Positions 1-9,166 of a stretch of 64,000 nucleotides of DNA are shown piece by piece. A program made the translations under genes and the position numbers. How positions within the stretch are numbered: position 1 is the first letter of the stretch; each line of letters begins with the position of its first letter. The DNA comes from Parabacteroides sp. PF5-6 (GTDB lineage: Bacteria > Bacteroidota > Bacteroidia > Bacteroidales > Tannerellaceae). The notes under the pieces are model-generated. The model did no database searches and was not told where the DNA came from. It saw only the letters and a program-made list of their open reading frames with translations. Location: positions 36,130 through 100,129 of the forward strand of contig NZ_JAQFIN010000013.1 in NCBI RefSeq assembly GCF_029504695.1. Reading direction: 5' to 3'.

Positions 1-767
1 ACACCGATGAAAAGGCCCAGCGTCACGCCCAATGGGAAATTGATAATGCGGAAACCGATTGCCAATAGGATGCCGACACAGAGGGCCACCAGCGACTGCC
101 CACGGAAATAACGGTTCATGCTGTATTCCACATCGTCGCTCAGGCCTTCCACAAACGGACGGTATTTATCCGGGATCAGGTTGCGCCAGCTGTTGGCGAT
201 CTTTTCGTAATCCAATAGGATAAAGATAAAATAGAGCAGGATCACAAATACGATCGTAATACTGAACAAGACGGAGAAGGTATTGGTCAATAGCGTCCAG
301 AACTTTGGCGCGATCTGCCGGATCGCATTCAGGATATTGTCACGGCTCAATAGCTCCATCCATTCCTCCACATTGATATTCTGCTGAAGATACTGCAGCC
401 AGGCTTCCGGAATGAAAGGGATCGTGCGCCCTTCCATATTATAGGTACGCAAGAGTTCGAGAGTCTTCTCCGTTTCCTGCGCGATTGAAGGAACGACCAG
501 GACGGAGATCAGAGCCAGGACCGCCAGAATGACCAGTATCACCGCAACGATCGACAATATCCGGCTTTTCAGTTTGAGTTTATATTGAAAGAACCTAACC
601 AGCGGTTGCAACAGATAAGCAAACAGCCAGGCGATCAGAAAGGGCAACAACGCGTTCTTCAACACCGAGATCATATAAATAATCACCCCGATAATCAACA
701 GACTGAAGACAATCCGCACTACACGATCGAAAGTATAGGGTTTATCAAATAGAGGATTCATGGTCAT
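1..767 (-). CDS. AI-2E family transporter, partial (cut by window edge)
   Basis: The minus strand is open from an ATG at 767 (a second in-frame ATG is at 761) to the window edge, about 255 codons. My translation begins MTMNPLFDKPYTFDRVVRI and has hydrophobic segments near residues 17-34, 38-56 and 70-92. A soluble stretch follows, then further membrane segments with the motif NRYFRGQSLVALCVGILLA. This is the layout of the AI-2E exporter/PerM family of inner-membrane permeases, which are proposed to move small solutes. The substrate cannot be told from sequence. A paralogue lies at 19264-20295. The gene is divergent from dacB. The C-terminal part is outside the window. Confidence 0.85.
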   Translation of the reverse strand, partial: MTMNPLFDKPYTFDRVVRIVFSLLIIGVIIYMISVLKNALLPFLIAWLFAYLLQPLVRFFQYKLKLKSRILSIVAVILVILAVLALISVLVVPSIAQETEKTLELLRTYNMEGRTIPFIPEAWLQYLQQNINVEEWMELLSRDNILNAIRQIAPKFWTLLTNTFSVLFSITIVFVILLYFIFILLDYEKIANSWRNLIPDKYRPFVEGLSDDVEYSMNRYFRGQSLVALCVGILLAIGFRIINFPLGVTLGLFIG

Positions 768-776
768 AAATTATTA

Positions 777-816
777 TTGAATAAGAAAGGATACACTATC
801 TTTGTTCACAAAGATA
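777..816. promoter_or_regulatory. Overlapping divergent -7 boxes in a palindrome
   Basis: TATCTTTG at 797-804 fits TAnnTTTG on the plus strand, with TTG at 777-779 17 bases upstream, and would serve dacB (start 842). The exact inverted copy CAAAGATA at 809-816 gives the same box on the minus strand for the AI-2E gene. The two are separated by the four bases TTCA. A good minus-strand -33 TTG is not evident. Confidence 0.6.
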
Positions 817-841
817 AAACAAAGTAGAAAAGAATTCGATT

Positions 842-2314
842 ATGTATAGGAAATTATTTCTCTGGCTCGTCTGTACTGCTTTTCTGTTACCCGTTGTAGC
901 ACAAGTCCCCCAGCCCATCCGTCAGTTCTTGAAAGCAGACGATCTGCAGGGGGCATCCTTCGCGCTGATGGCTCGGGATATCCGTACCGGAGAAGTGATT
1001 TACAGTTGCGACGAGCTCCGGCAGCTGACACCCGCCTCTGTGCTCAAGATCGTTACGACGGCCACCGCCTTGGAGTTGCTGGGGGAAGATTACCGCTTCC
1101 CGACGACATTGGAATATACCGGCGAGATTACTGATGGTGTATTGAGAGGCGATCTGTATATCAAAGGCAGCGGTGATCCCTCCCTGGGTTCGGCCCATGG
1201 TGTGGCCGACCGGAACAGCTTCACGCTTGAGCAAGCAACGTTTATTCCCCAATGGATCGACGCGTTGCGTAAGGCGGGCATCACCCGCATAGAAGGGCGA
1301 CTTATTGCCGACGAGACGGTCTTTGATACGGAAGCGATCTCACCCAAATGGTTGCAGGAGGACCTCGGGAGCTATTACGGTGCCGGCAGCTACGGCTTGA
1401 ATATCTTCGATAACCTCTATCATCTGCACCTGGCATCCGGTGCCCCCGGCGGAACACCACGCATCACCGGCAGTGAGCCGGATATGGCCGGACTGCGCTT
1501 CCATAACTATCTGCAGACGGCGGCTGTGCCGACCGACAGCGCGTTCATTATCGGCGGTCCTTACGCGGCCGACCGCTACCTCTACGGTGTTATCCCCGCC
1601 CATCAAAGTCGCCGTACGATCAAAGGGGATATCCCCAACCCGCCCCTGTTTCTGGCCCAATACCTGAAGAAACGTTTGCAGCAGGCCGGTATATCGGTTG
1701 AGAAAGAAGCCACCTCGATCCGTAGCCTGGGACAAGACCCCGGCGCAGGCAAACAGAAGCATACTGTCATCACCACCTATTCGCCCACCCTGCGCGAGTT
1801 GATCCGGGTGACCAATGAGCGAAGCCATAACCTCTACGCAGACGCGCTTTTCAAAACGATTGGCCAGACCTACCACCCGATCGACGGCGAGGTGATCTCC
1901 TCCTTTGGCCGGGGAGTAAAGGCAGTTAGCACGTTCTGGAAAGAAAAAGGACTGGATATTTCCGCTTTACAGATTTACGACGGCAGTGGCCTGGCGGCCA
2001 CCGATAAGGTATCTGCCCGCCTGATCACGGATCTCTTGGTTTATATGGCCTCCCAATCGCCTAATGCCGAAGTGTTCCGGCAGTCGCTCCCCCTCGCCGG
2101 GCGGGAGGGCACGGTCCGCAACTTCCTGAAAGGCACCGTTCTGGAAGGAAAAGCCTATCTGAAAAGCGGAGGCATGAGCCGGGTAAAGAGCTATGCCGGT
2201 TATATCCGGAAAGACGGGCGGGAGTACGCTGTCACCTTGATCATCAACAACTACAACTGCGAAGGCCGGGAGATGACTCAGGCTTTGGAACGGCTGATGG
2301 TGGCGCTGTTTTGA
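842..2314 (+). CDS. dacB: D-alanyl-D-alanine carboxypeptidase/endopeptidase (PBP4, peptidase S13)
   Basis: Low-molecular-mass penicillin-binding protein that trims D-Ala from, and cleaves cross-links in, periplasmic peptidoglycan. All three active-site motifs are visible: SVLK at residues 66-69 (nucleophile Ser66), SHN inside NERSHNLYAD around residue 330, and KSG at 441-443. A signal peptide covers about residues 1-20 (FLWLVCTAFLLPVVAQ). The 490-residue length suits the S13 family, which carries a large insert between the first two motifs. It ends five bases before the convergent LytTR regulator stop. The start follows the -7 box at 797-804 by a 37-base leader. Confidence 0.93.
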   Translation: MYRKLFLWLVCTAFLLPVVAQVPQPIRQFLKADDLQGASFALMARDIRTGEVIYSCDELRQLTPASVLKIVTTATALELLGEDYRFPTTLEYTGEITDGVLRGDLYIKGSGDPSLGSAHGVADRNSFTLEQATFIPQWIDALRKAGITRIEGRLIADETVFDTEAISPKWLQEDLGSYYGAGSYGLNIFDNLYHLHLASGAPGGTPRITGSEPDMAGLRFHNYLQTAAVPTDSAFIIGGPYAADRYLYGVIPAHQSRRTIKGDIPNPPLFLAQYLKKRLQQAGISVEKEATSIRSLGQDPGAGKQKHTVITTYSPTLRELIRVTNERSHNLYADALFKTIGQTYHPIDGEVISSFGRGVKAVSTFWKEKGLDISALQIYDGSGLAATDKVSARLITDLLVYMASQSPNAEVFRQSLPLAGREGTVRNFLKGTVLEGKAYLKSGGMSRVKSYAGYIRKDGREYAVTLIINNYNCEGREMTQALERLMVALF

Positions 2315-2319
2315 CCCTT

Positions 2320-3075
2320 TTACGGCTTCAGCAATAACGACCGTTGCGTCAGAAACTCATAGAATTTGTCTTTGTAGGTGTCGGAGATGGGGATGTATTC
2401 TTTGCCGAAGACGATGCGGTTGCGTTCGATCACTTTGATCTTCTCGGGCTGCACGATGAAGGAGCGGTGAACCCGGATAAAACGGTTGGCAGGCAGCATG
2501 TCTTCCAGGGTTTTCATGCTGATCAACGAAAGAATGGCGCGCGTCTCTCCTTCGACATAGATCTTGACGTAATCTTTCAGTCCTTCGATATACAGAATCT
2601 TGCGCAATTCGACCTGCACCAATTTGTATTCTGTTTTGATAAAGATACTTTCCAGCTCCTCTTTACCGGTAGATGAGTCTTCATTTTTTGACGGATTCAC
2701 CGGTATTTTCCGGCTTATCTCGAACCATTGCAACGCCTTGTTCGATGCTGCCAGGAAGTCGGTATAATTGATCGGCTTTAAGAGGTAGTCCAGTGCATTG
2801 ACTTTATAACTGTCGATCGCATACTGATCGAACGCCGTGGTAAAGATCACCCGCGTTTCGGGCGGCAGGATGCGCGAAAACTCCAGTCCGGTAAGCTCCG
2901 GCATCTGGATATCCAGGAAGAGCAGGTCGACCGGTTCTTCGGTCAGCATCTCCATGGCCTGAATGGCACTGTTGTACTTCCCTTTCAGTTCCAGAAAAGG
3001 CGTTTTCAAGGCGTAACTCTCGAGCAGGCTGACCGCTAACGGTTCGTCGTCAACAATGACACAGGTGATTTTCAT
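2320..3075 (-). CDS. LytTR family response regulator
   Basis: Two-domain regulator of 251 residues. The N-terminal receiver domain has the acidic pocket VDDEP (residues 8-12), the phosphoacceptor Asp55 in LLFLDIQMPE, and Lys in YLLKPINY. The C-terminal LytTR DNA-binding domain covers about residues 145-245 (IKTEYKLVQVELRKILYIEG, FIRVHRSFIV). Its start overlaps the end of the upstream sensor kinase by four bases, so the two are co-translated partners. Lying at the end of a leftward export operon, it probably controls that operon. This is inference from neighbourhood; no LytTR site was identified. Confidence 0.93.
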   Translation of the reverse strand: MKITCVIVDDEPLAVSLLESYALKTPFLELKGKYNSAIQAMEMLTEEPVDLLFLDIQMPELTGLEFSRILPPETRVIFTTAFDQYAIDSYKVNALDYLLKPINYTDFLAASNKALQWFEISRKIPVNPSKNEDSSTGKEELESIFIKTEYKLVQVELRKILYIEGLKDYVKIYVEGETRAILSLISMKTLEDMLPANRFIRVHRSFIVQPEKIKVIERNRIVFGKEYIPISDTYKDKFYEFLTQRSLLLKP

Positions 3076-4181
3076 AACGCGGGTACTTGAGTGAGGTTAA
3101 TCGATAAATAGGCACGGTAGTTCTCCCCTTCGCGTCCGCAATGGAGTTCATGCTTTCCCGGATAAAGCAGATCGAGTCGCTTCCGGAGATTGGGCAGTCC
3201 GATGCCCGAACCGCTTTTGTCGCGTTCCATATCCTTGGGGAAATAACTGTTTTCGATCAGGCAGACCACCTCTTCTTCGTTCTGATGGATCTCAATCCGG
3301 ATAGAAGACGGTTTACTGTTGCTCACCCCATGCTTGAAGGCATTCTCTATCAGTGAGATAAAGAGCAACGGAGCCACTTCAACTAAGGGAGTCTCAGCAG
3401 AGAGCGAGGTCTCTACCGTCACATGCCCCGGCTGACGGATCCGCATCAGCTCCACGTAGTTACGAATAAAGTCCAATTCCTTTTCCAGAGGAACCAGGGG
3501 CTGGCTGCTGTCGTGCATCACATAACGCAACAAACGGCTCAGTTCATGCACCGATTCCTGTGCTTTCTCCTGGCTGATGGCAATCAGGCTATAGATGTTA
3601 TTCAATGTGTTAAAGAGGAAATGCGGGTTCAGCTGACTCTTCAGGTTTTGCAATTCCGCCTCGCTACGGTTGCGTTCCAGCTCTTTGCGTTCGGCTTCGA
3701 CGCGAAACCAGCTGATGGTCGAGCGAAAAGCGACACTCAGGGCGATCACAAAGATATAGATCATCGCGTTCCAGAGGTAAAAGCCCAGGCGAAGCACGTC
3801 TTTGGGCGGGCGGTCGCGATGTTCAGCTCGTCCGGCCGGCTCGGGCAGGAGCTCCATGCAGCAATGCACCACCGTGATAATCCCGATAATCAATGCGATA
3901 TTGATCAGGATAAACCATCCGCTCCTTTTGGTGAACAGGAAATGATCGACCAGGAAGAGAAAATTCGTGTAAAACATCAACACGATGGAAGAAAACATTA
4001 TCAGGAAACGGGCATAGAAGTCCCAACTGACCGGCTGTCCGTTATGATTGGTCAGCGTCATGACCACCGGGAACGCCGCCAACACCGCCCAGGCTCCGGC
4101 ATGAATAAGCCATCCATACCGCCGGATCGACTGCCCGGTACGCGTTTTATCTGCCGCCAGGATATGTGTTGTGTCTTTCAT
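3072..4181 (-). CDS. Sensor histidine kinase, LytS/YehU type (His_kinase PF06580)
   Basis: 369-residue inner-membrane kinase. Four hydrophobic segments lie at about residues 24-42, 57-79, 88-108 and 133-153, followed by a coiled-coil linker. The His_kinase domain carries the phosphoacceptor His187 in LNPHFLFNTLNN, the N box SLIENAFKHG and the G box GSGIGLPNLRKRL. There is no separate periplasmic sensor domain, so the membrane block probably senses the signal. It is encoded directly upstream of, and overlapping, the LytTR regulator, and 18 bases after the ABC permease. A TATCTTTG box at 4187-4194 immediately before its ATG suggests an extra internal promoter. Confidence 0.92.
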   Translation of the reverse strand: MKDTTHILAADKTRTGQSIRRYGWLIHAGAWAVLAAFPVVMTLTNHNGQPVSWDFYARFLIMFSSIVLMFYTNFLFLVDHFLFTKRSGWFILINIALIIGIITVVHCCMELLPEPAGRAEHRDRPPKDVLRLGFYLWNAMIYIFVIALSVAFRSTISWFRVEAERKELERNRSEAELQNLKSQLNPHFLFNTLNNIYSLIAISQEKAQESVHELSRLLRYVMHDSSQPLVPLEKELDFIRNYVELMRIRQPGHVTVETSLSAETPLVEVAPLLFISLIENAFKHGVSNSKPSSIRIEIHQNEEEVVCLIENSYFPKDMERDKSGSGIGLPNLRKRLDLLYPGKHELHCGREGENYRAYLSINLTQVPAL

Positions 4182-4186
4182 AATCG

Positions 4187-4194
4187 CAAAGATA
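4187..4194 (-). promoter_or_regulatory. Candidate internal -7 box just before the kinase start
   Basis: TATCTTTG on the minus strand ends six bases before the kinase ATG (4181), so a transcript from it would have almost no leader. No clear -33 TTG is seen, so the call rests on the box alone. Confidence 0.35.
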
Positions 4195-4199
4195 ATAAA

Positions 4200-5420
4200 C
4201 TATTCGTACCGTATCGCCTCGATCGGATCGAGTTGTGCCGCTTTCTGTGCCGGATACCAGCCGAAGAAGACCCCGGTGAAGGTACAGACGGCGAAAGAGA
4301 GAAAGATCGTCCACGCCTGAATGGAGATGGGGAAGTTCACCACCACATTGACCAAAAAAGCGGCCCCCACACCGAAGATCACACCGATCAGGCCACCAGT
4401 CACACTGATCAGGATCGACTCGATCAGGAACTGTGCCAGAATATCCCTCCCTTTAGCACCGATACTCATCCGCAAACCGATCTCACGAGTCCGCTCGGTG
4501 ACCGAGACATACATAATATTCATAATCCCGATCCCGCCGACCAGGAGAGAGATACCGGCAACCGCAGCCAGCAGTACGGTCATCAAATCCGTTGTTGTTG
4601 TCATCATCTTGCTCAATTCCTCCATGGAACGGATCGTAAAATCATCCTCATCAGTCTCCCGTAGTTTGTGGTTGCGGCGCAGGATCTCCGTAATCTCGTC
4701 GATCGCCTGATCGGTATATTCCTCTTTGATCGCGGAAGCGTTCAATCCTTGCAAGTGGGTGATGGCCAGGACTCTCTTTTGAATGGTTGTGTATGGAGCT
4801 AAAATTAGATCGTCCTGGTCCATCCCCATGCTATTATATCCTTTACTGGTGAGTACACCGATAATACGAAACGGTATTTTATTGAAACGGATGACTTTTC
4901 CTACCGGGTCTTCCCCGTTGGTAAAGAGCTCATCGACCACCGTCTTACCCACGACACAGACTTTGGCTGCCGAGTTAATGTCCTGCTCGGAAAACATACT
5001 GCCGTCGGCCACTGAATAACGGCGGATATCGAGGTACTCCTCATTCACACCATAAACGGTAGTCGGCCGGTTATTCGCGCCGTAGATCACCTGCCCGCTG
5101 CTGTTCACCGTCGGTGAGATCGATGCCAGGTAGCGCGTTTCGTTGCGTATACTGTTATAATCCGCCAGTTTCAGCGTCTCCATCGAAGAGGCACTCTGAC
5201 GCACTCCCCCACGCATATCCCCACCGGGCTGGATCATGATCATATTCGATCCCATCTCACTGATCTGCGACTGGATACTCTTTTTCGATCCCTGTCCGAT
5301 CGCCAGCATGGTAATCACCGAAGCTACGCCGATAATAATGCCCAGCATGGTCAGGAACCCTCGCATCTTATTGTTCGAGATTGCCTTAAGAGCTATTTTG
5401 ATTAAGTTTGTTCCGTTCAT
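4200..5420 (-). CDS. ABC transporter permease, MacB type
   Basis: 406-residue permease with the MacB/FtsX topology. One N-terminal membrane helix (about residues 18-40, GFLTMLGIIIGVASVITM) is followed by a large periplasmic MacB_PCD domain (about 45-245). Three C-terminal helices follow, starting with LLAAVAGISLLVGGIGIMNI, and the conserved SVTERTREIGLRMSIGAKGRDI and WYPAQKAAQLDPIEAIRYE motifs are present. The nucleotide-binding domain is a separate protein at 5535-6326. With the adaptor and TolC-type channel upstream it should form a tripartite pump of the MacAB-TolC class, exporting a peptide, lipid or drug. The substrate is not predictable. The junction with the ATPase gene holds two heptad arrays. 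Confidence 0.95.
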   Translation of the reverse strand: MNGTNLIKIALKAISNNKMRGFLTMLGIIIGVASVITMLAIGQGSKKSIQSQISEMGSNMIMIQPGGDMRGGVRQSASSMETLKLADYNSIRNETRYLASISPTVNSSGQVIYGANNRPTTVYGVNEEYLDIRRYSVADGSMFSEQDINSAAKVCVVGKTVVDELFTNGEDPVGKVIRFNKIPFRIIGVLTSKGYNSMGMDQDDLILAPYTTIQKRVLAITHLQGLNASAIKEEYTDQAIDEITEILRRNHKLRETDEDDFTIRSMEELSKMMTTTTDLMTVLLAAVAGISLLVGGIGIMNIMYVSVTERTREIGLRMSIGAKGRDILAQFLIESILISVTGGLIGVIFGVGAAFLVNVVVNFPISIQAWTIFLSFAVCTFTGVFFGWYPAQKAAQLDPIEAIRYE

Positions 5421-5443
5421 AAATCAAAGTTCCTTTGACTTAA

Positions 5444-5478
5444 TTGACAATTGACAGTTGACAATTGACAATTAATAG
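5444..5478. repeat. Heptad array, five 7-bp units (TTGACAA type)
   Basis: Starts at 5444: TTGACAA, TTGACAG, TTGACAA, TTGACAA, TTAATAG, in strict register. It lies 24 bases upstream of the ABC permease start in a 114-base junction. It has no open reading frame of its own. Confidence 0.85.
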
Positions 5479-5513
5479 TTACTACTATTTTCCTATTTGA
5501 GACTATCCCCCAA

Positions 5514-5541
5514 TTAATCATTAAACATTAATCATTAATCA
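5514..5541. repeat. Heptad array, four 7-bp units (TTAATCA type)
   Basis: TTAATCA, TTAAACA, TTAATCA, TTAATCA in register. On the minus strand the array reads TGATTAA repeated, and the first copy supplies the TAA stop of the ABC ATPase gene. Because the period is not a multiple of three, stops occur in every minus-strand frame. Confidence 0.85.
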
Positions 5542-6326
5542 TTCTCTCTCGGTAGCCTTGCTAACTCTTCGGCTGCGGATTGAATAGCATTATTTACCGT
5601 ATCACTCACCACCCTCCCGTCTTTCAACAGGATATTGCGGCTGCTGTATTGGGCGATTTCCGGGTTATGGGTGACGAAGATGATCGTTCGCCCTTCGGCA
5701 TGCAAGCGTTGGAAGAGCACAAGGATCTCATAGCTCGTGCGCGTATCCAGGTTACCGGTTGCCTCATCCGCCAGGATCACTGCCGGGTCGTTGACCAACG
5801 CCCGGGCGATAGCCACACGTTGCATCTGTCCGCCCGACATCTGGTTGCTCTTATGCTGTAGGCGATCACCTAATCCTACGGCAATCAGCGACTCTATCGC
5901 TTTCTGTTTCCGTGCCGACGCACTATACGACGGGTTGTACATCAACGGCAGTTCCACGTTCTCTATCGCCGTAGTCTTGGGCAGAAGGTTATAGCTCTGA
6001 AACACAAATCCGATCTTCCGGTTGCGCAAAGTCGCCCGGTCGTTCTTACCCATCTTACGGACAGAAACTCCATCCAAGTAGTATTCCCCGGCAGTCGGTG
6101 TATCCAGGCAGCCCAACGTATTGAGCAACGTACTCTTGCCCGAGCCGGAGGTACCCATGATCGTCACAAACTCCCCTTCATTGATCGCGAAAGAGACATT
6201 GCGTAAGGCATGTACGGTCTCTTCCCCCACCTGGAAATCGCGTTTGATCTGATCGAGCCGGATGACAGCTCCCTCAGTCCTTCCATCCCCCAAAAGGGGT
6301 ATTTCTATGTTAGTTTTCTTTGTCAT
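5535..6326 (-). CDS. ABC transporter ATP-binding protein (MacB/LolD type)
   Basis: 263-residue nucleotide-binding subunit. Walker A is GTSGSGKST (residues 58-66), the Q-loop is VFQSYNLLP, the signature is [14 protein letters not shown], Walker B is VILADEAT followed by GNLDT, and the switch histidine is in FVTHNPEIA. It should energise the MacB-type permease encoded next. A short N-terminal extension ([15 protein letters not shown]) precedes the domain. Its last codons and stop (E-N-D-stop) run into a TGATTAA heptad array, so the C-terminus may have been shaped by the repeat. Confidence 0.95.
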   Translation of the reverse strand: MTKKTNIEIPLLGDGRTEGAVIRLDQIKRDFQVGEETVHALRNVSFAINEGEFVTIMGTSGSGKSTLLNTLGCLDTPTAGEYYLDGVSVRKMGKNDRATLRNRKIGFVFQSYNLLPKTTAIENVELPLMYNPSYSASARKQKAIESLIAVGLGDRLQHKSNQMSGGQMQRVAIARALVNDPAVILADEATGNLDTRTSYEILVLFQRLHAEGRTIIFVTHNPEIAQYSSRNILLKDGRVVSDTVNNAIQSAAEELARLPREND

Positions 6327-6398
6327 AATTCATTTTTCCCAATGTCTTATGTAATCTATCTTAACTCCTCCCCTTGAGAGAGGTTGGCTGAAGCCTCA

Positions 6399-7583
6399 TT
6401 ATCTCCTTCCCGGAGGACCCGGCATGAAAGGACTCCGTTCAACACCACCGGCGGCAGTCATCGATCCGTTAGAGACCAATTCTACGACCACTTCTTCCCC
6501 ATCGGAGAGTCCTTCCAATACCTCTGTCATTGTTCCACTGGTGGCGCCCACCGTAATCATCTTCGCTTTCAAGGTGTTGCCCTGTCGTTCCCAAATCATC
6601 TTCTTGCCCGGCTCCGGCATGGCTGCCAGTTCCTCCACTGTGATATGCATCGCCTGCAGTTGCTCCTCATCCGGGATAAACCGTAGGGCCTTGCTGGGAA
6701 TCGTCAACACATCGGGGCGTTCCAGTGTATATATCGTTACGTTAGCCGTCAGACCGGGTTTCAGTTTCAGGTCGGGATTGTAAGCGCTGATTACCACTTC
6801 GTAGGTGACTACGTTCGAGGTCGTTGTCGCTTCCAGGCGTACCTGGGTCACTTTCCCTTCGAATACATCCTCCGGATAGGCATCGACCTCAAAGCGCACG
6901 TTCTGTCCTTCCTCTACCTGCCCTATATCTGCCTCATCCACATCGGCGATCACCCGCATCTGTGTCAGGTCATTGGCGATGGTAAACAAAGTAGGCGTGC
7001 TGAAACCTGCCGCTACGGTCTGTCCTTCTTCCACAGCACGATTGATCACTACCCCATCGATCGGGCTGGTGATCGTTGCGTATTCCAGGTTACGACGCAC
7101 CTTGACCATATCGGATTGAAGCTGGTCGTAGCTGCTCTTTGCCTTTTCGTACGTATAGGTTGCCGTTTCGAAATCGGTATCGCTAATCAGTTGTTTGTCG
7201 TGTAAGATCTTACTGCGCGTATAGTTACTTAACTGATATTCATACTCTGTCTTGCTACTTGCCAGTTGTGCCTCTTTCGAAACCATTTCTGCCTGCAGGT
7301 TGACCTTATCCATCTCCGCCAACAGTTGGCCTTTGGTCACCACACTGTTGAAATCGACATGAATCCGGTCGATAATGCCCGACACCTGTGTACCGACCTC
7401 TACTTTCACCACGGGCTCAACCGTACCGGTCGCCATCACCGTATTCGTGATCGAGATCCGCCCTGCTTTTGCCATCTCCAGCCGTAAAGACTTTTTGCCG
7501 GATTTGCCCTTTACCAAAGGGACACAGATCAGGGCTGCCACAACCACCACCCCGAGGCCTATGATTATTGTTCTCTTTTTCAT
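6399..7583 (-). CDS. Periplasmic adaptor subunit of a tripartite efflux pump (MacA/HlyD family)
   Basis: 394 residues. An N-terminal membrane anchor (about residues 4-24) is followed by the first half of the barrel-sandwich domain (VGTQVSGIIDRIHVDFNSVV, about 62-100). Next come a helical hairpin (about 100-160), the second lipoyl half (TSPIDGVVINRAVEEGQTVA), and a beta-barrel and membrane-proximal domain (ANVTIYTLERPDVLTIPSKAL). It would bridge the MacB-type permease to the TolC-type channel. The position between the channel gene and the ATPase gene is typical. The C-terminus is Gly/Pro-rich (FMPGPPGRR). Confidence 0.94.
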   Translation of the reverse strand: MKKRTIIIGLGVVVVAALICVPLVKGKSGKKSLRLEMAKAGRISITNTVMATGTVEPVVKVEVGTQVSGIIDRIHVDFNSVVTKGQLLAEMDKVNLQAEMVSKEAQLASSKTEYEYQLSNYTRSKILHDKQLISDTDFETATYTYEKAKSSYDQLQSDMVKVRRNLEYATITSPIDGVVINRAVEEGQTVAAGFSTPTLFTIANDLTQMRVIADVDEADIGQVEEGQNVRFEVDAYPEDVFEGKVTQVRLEATTTSNVVTYEVVISAYNPDLKLKPGLTANVTIYTLERPDVLTIPSKALRFIPDEEQLQAMHITVEELAAMPEPGKKMIWERQGNTLKAKMITVGATSGTMTEVLEGLSDGEEVVVELVSNGSMTAAGGVERSPFMPGPPGRR

Positions 7584-7640
7584 ACTGTATATCTTATTAC
7601 TGTTATTTATCTCTCACTATTGAAGCTAACCGAAAGTGAT

Positions 7641-8969
7641 TTAGATTGTTGGATCAGCCTGCACGTCAACCGGCTTCTTCTGATAGATATTCAACAACTG
7701 AATACTCATCACCGCCATATATTTCGATTGCAATACTTCCTGCTGCGCATTCAGTTGATTGTTCTTCTCCGTCAGCATCTCCAGCGTATTTTTCATACCC
7801 AGGTTGAACTGTTCTTCGGTCAACCGGTAACTCTCACTGACATATTTCAAGCGCTCCGTAGCCGAAAGGTATTGGTTCTGCGCCGATGTGGCGTCCAAGT
7901 AAATACCTTCGACCGTACTCAGGAGGTTCTTCTGCGTGTTCAACAGTTCCAGTTGGCTGGTGGTCAGCGCGTATTTCGCTTTGTTGACTGCCGTCTTATT
8001 CTCCCGGTTGCTGTAGATCGGGATACTGATACTCAAACCGAAGCTCTCGTTAAAGCTGTTCCACACCTGACTGCCGAATGTATAACTCGATCCAGAAAGA
8101 TGCCCCGTGCCGATACCCGCGTTCAGGGAAACCGACGGCAGGTAACCCCCTTTCGCGCTCTTAATCGCCAGTTCGGACTGCTCAATCGCCAAGGCAGAGC
8201 TCTTCACACCGGGCATAACCGCCAGAGACGTCTGATACACCTCCTGCTTATCCGGCAAGAGCCGCATCACATCTTCGTCGGTCAGTTGCAGTTCGACCAG
8301 CTCCATCTCTTCCGTGATATCCAGTTCCAATAGCTGTTTCAACTGTAACTTATAATTATCAAGCGAAGTATGAGAAACCACCAATTGGTATTTGTCCGAG
8401 CTGTACTGGCTCTCCAGTTGTGCCAGCTCCACGCGTGAGATTGATCCGGCCGCCAACAGCTGCTCGGCGCGGTCGCGCTGTGCCCGCGATACCTCCACCG
8501 TATTCTCGTTGATACGCACCGACTCCATGGCGTACATCACCTGCAGATACGTCCGGACAATGGAGATACGGATATCATCTTCACTCTGCTCCGTAGAGAG
8601 CGCGTTTCGCTCGTTTTGTATCTCCTGTTGTTTGATATTGTTCGTTCGCCGGCCGCCATCAAACAATGTCCAGTTCGCATTTACGCTATAATTTCCGGAA
8701 TAGGAATTATTCCGTTCCACCTCGTTCGAAGGATAATTGACAAACCCCTGGGAGACCGAAGCGGAAAGCGAAGGGAATAATTTCGCTTTCGCCTGCAGAT
8801 AATCCTCATCACCCGATAATTGAGAGATCTTACTCTTCTGCACCTGGATATTATGCGTCAAGGCATAGTCCAGACAGTCTTGCAATGTCCACTGCGCCGG
8901 TTTCTCCTGCGCCGTTATCCCCAGCGAGATAAACAGTAAACCGTAGAGTATGATAATAACCTGTTTCAT
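7641..8969 (-). CDS. TolC family outer membrane efflux protein
   Basis: 442 residues with a signal peptide (about 1-20, IILYGLLFISLGITAQ) and two structurally repeated OEP halves rich in long helices. WTLQDCLDYALTHNIQVQKSK is the standard N-terminal OEP motif. It should trimerise to form the outer-membrane/periplasmic exit duct. First gene of the leftward export operon; a well-formed promoter lies upstream at 9003-9033. Confidence 0.95.
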   Translation of the reverse strand: MKQVIIILYGLLFISLGITAQEKPAQWTLQDCLDYALTHNIQVQKSKISQLSGDEDYLQAKAKLFPSLSASVSQGFVNYPSNEVERNNSYSGNYSVNANWTLFDGGRRTNNIKQQEIQNERNALSTEQSEDDIRISIVRTYLQVMYAMESVRINENTVEVSRAQRDRAEQLLAAGSISRVELAQLESQYSSDKYQLVVSHTSLDNYKLQLKQLLELDITEEMELVELQLTDEDVMRLLPDKQEVYQTSLAVMPGVKSSALAIEQSELAIKSAKGGYLPSVSLNAGIGTGHLSGSSYTFGSQVWNSFNESFGLSISIPIYSNRENKTAVNKAKYALTTSQLELLNTQKNLLSTVEGIYLDATSAQNQYLSATERLKYVSESYRLTEEQFNLGMKNTLEMLTEKNNQLNAQQEVLQSKYMAVMSIQLLNIYQKKPVDVQADPTI

Positions 8970-9002
8970 ACGAAATCTTTTTGCCTTTGTTTCTTAATGT
9001 CA

Positions 9003-9033
9003 CAAAATTACTTCGGCCTTTTTCGTGCTACAA
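9003..9033 (-). promoter_or_regulatory. Promoter of the TolC-HlyD-ABC-LytS-LytTR operon
   Basis: On the minus strand TTG (plus CAA at 9031-9033), exactly 20 bases, then TAATTTTG (plus 9003-9010), matching -33 TTG/-7 TAnnTTTG. The leader to the tolC-type start at 8969 is about 33 bases. Confidence 0.75.
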
Positions 9034-9166
9034 GCAGTTTCGCCACAGAGGGAAAAACAATAGACGAAAGGCTGGTTTTAATCGATGAAAAGAAATATCA
9101 ATCCATGGAAATACAACGCATTGAAATATTATATACCTTGCATGCTCCAATTAAAAATACAGATTT

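Noticed and set aside
3423..4664. 413-codon frame antisense to the sensor kinase and permease
   Set aside because: His/Asp/Gln-rich translation typical of antisense shadows; spans two real genes.
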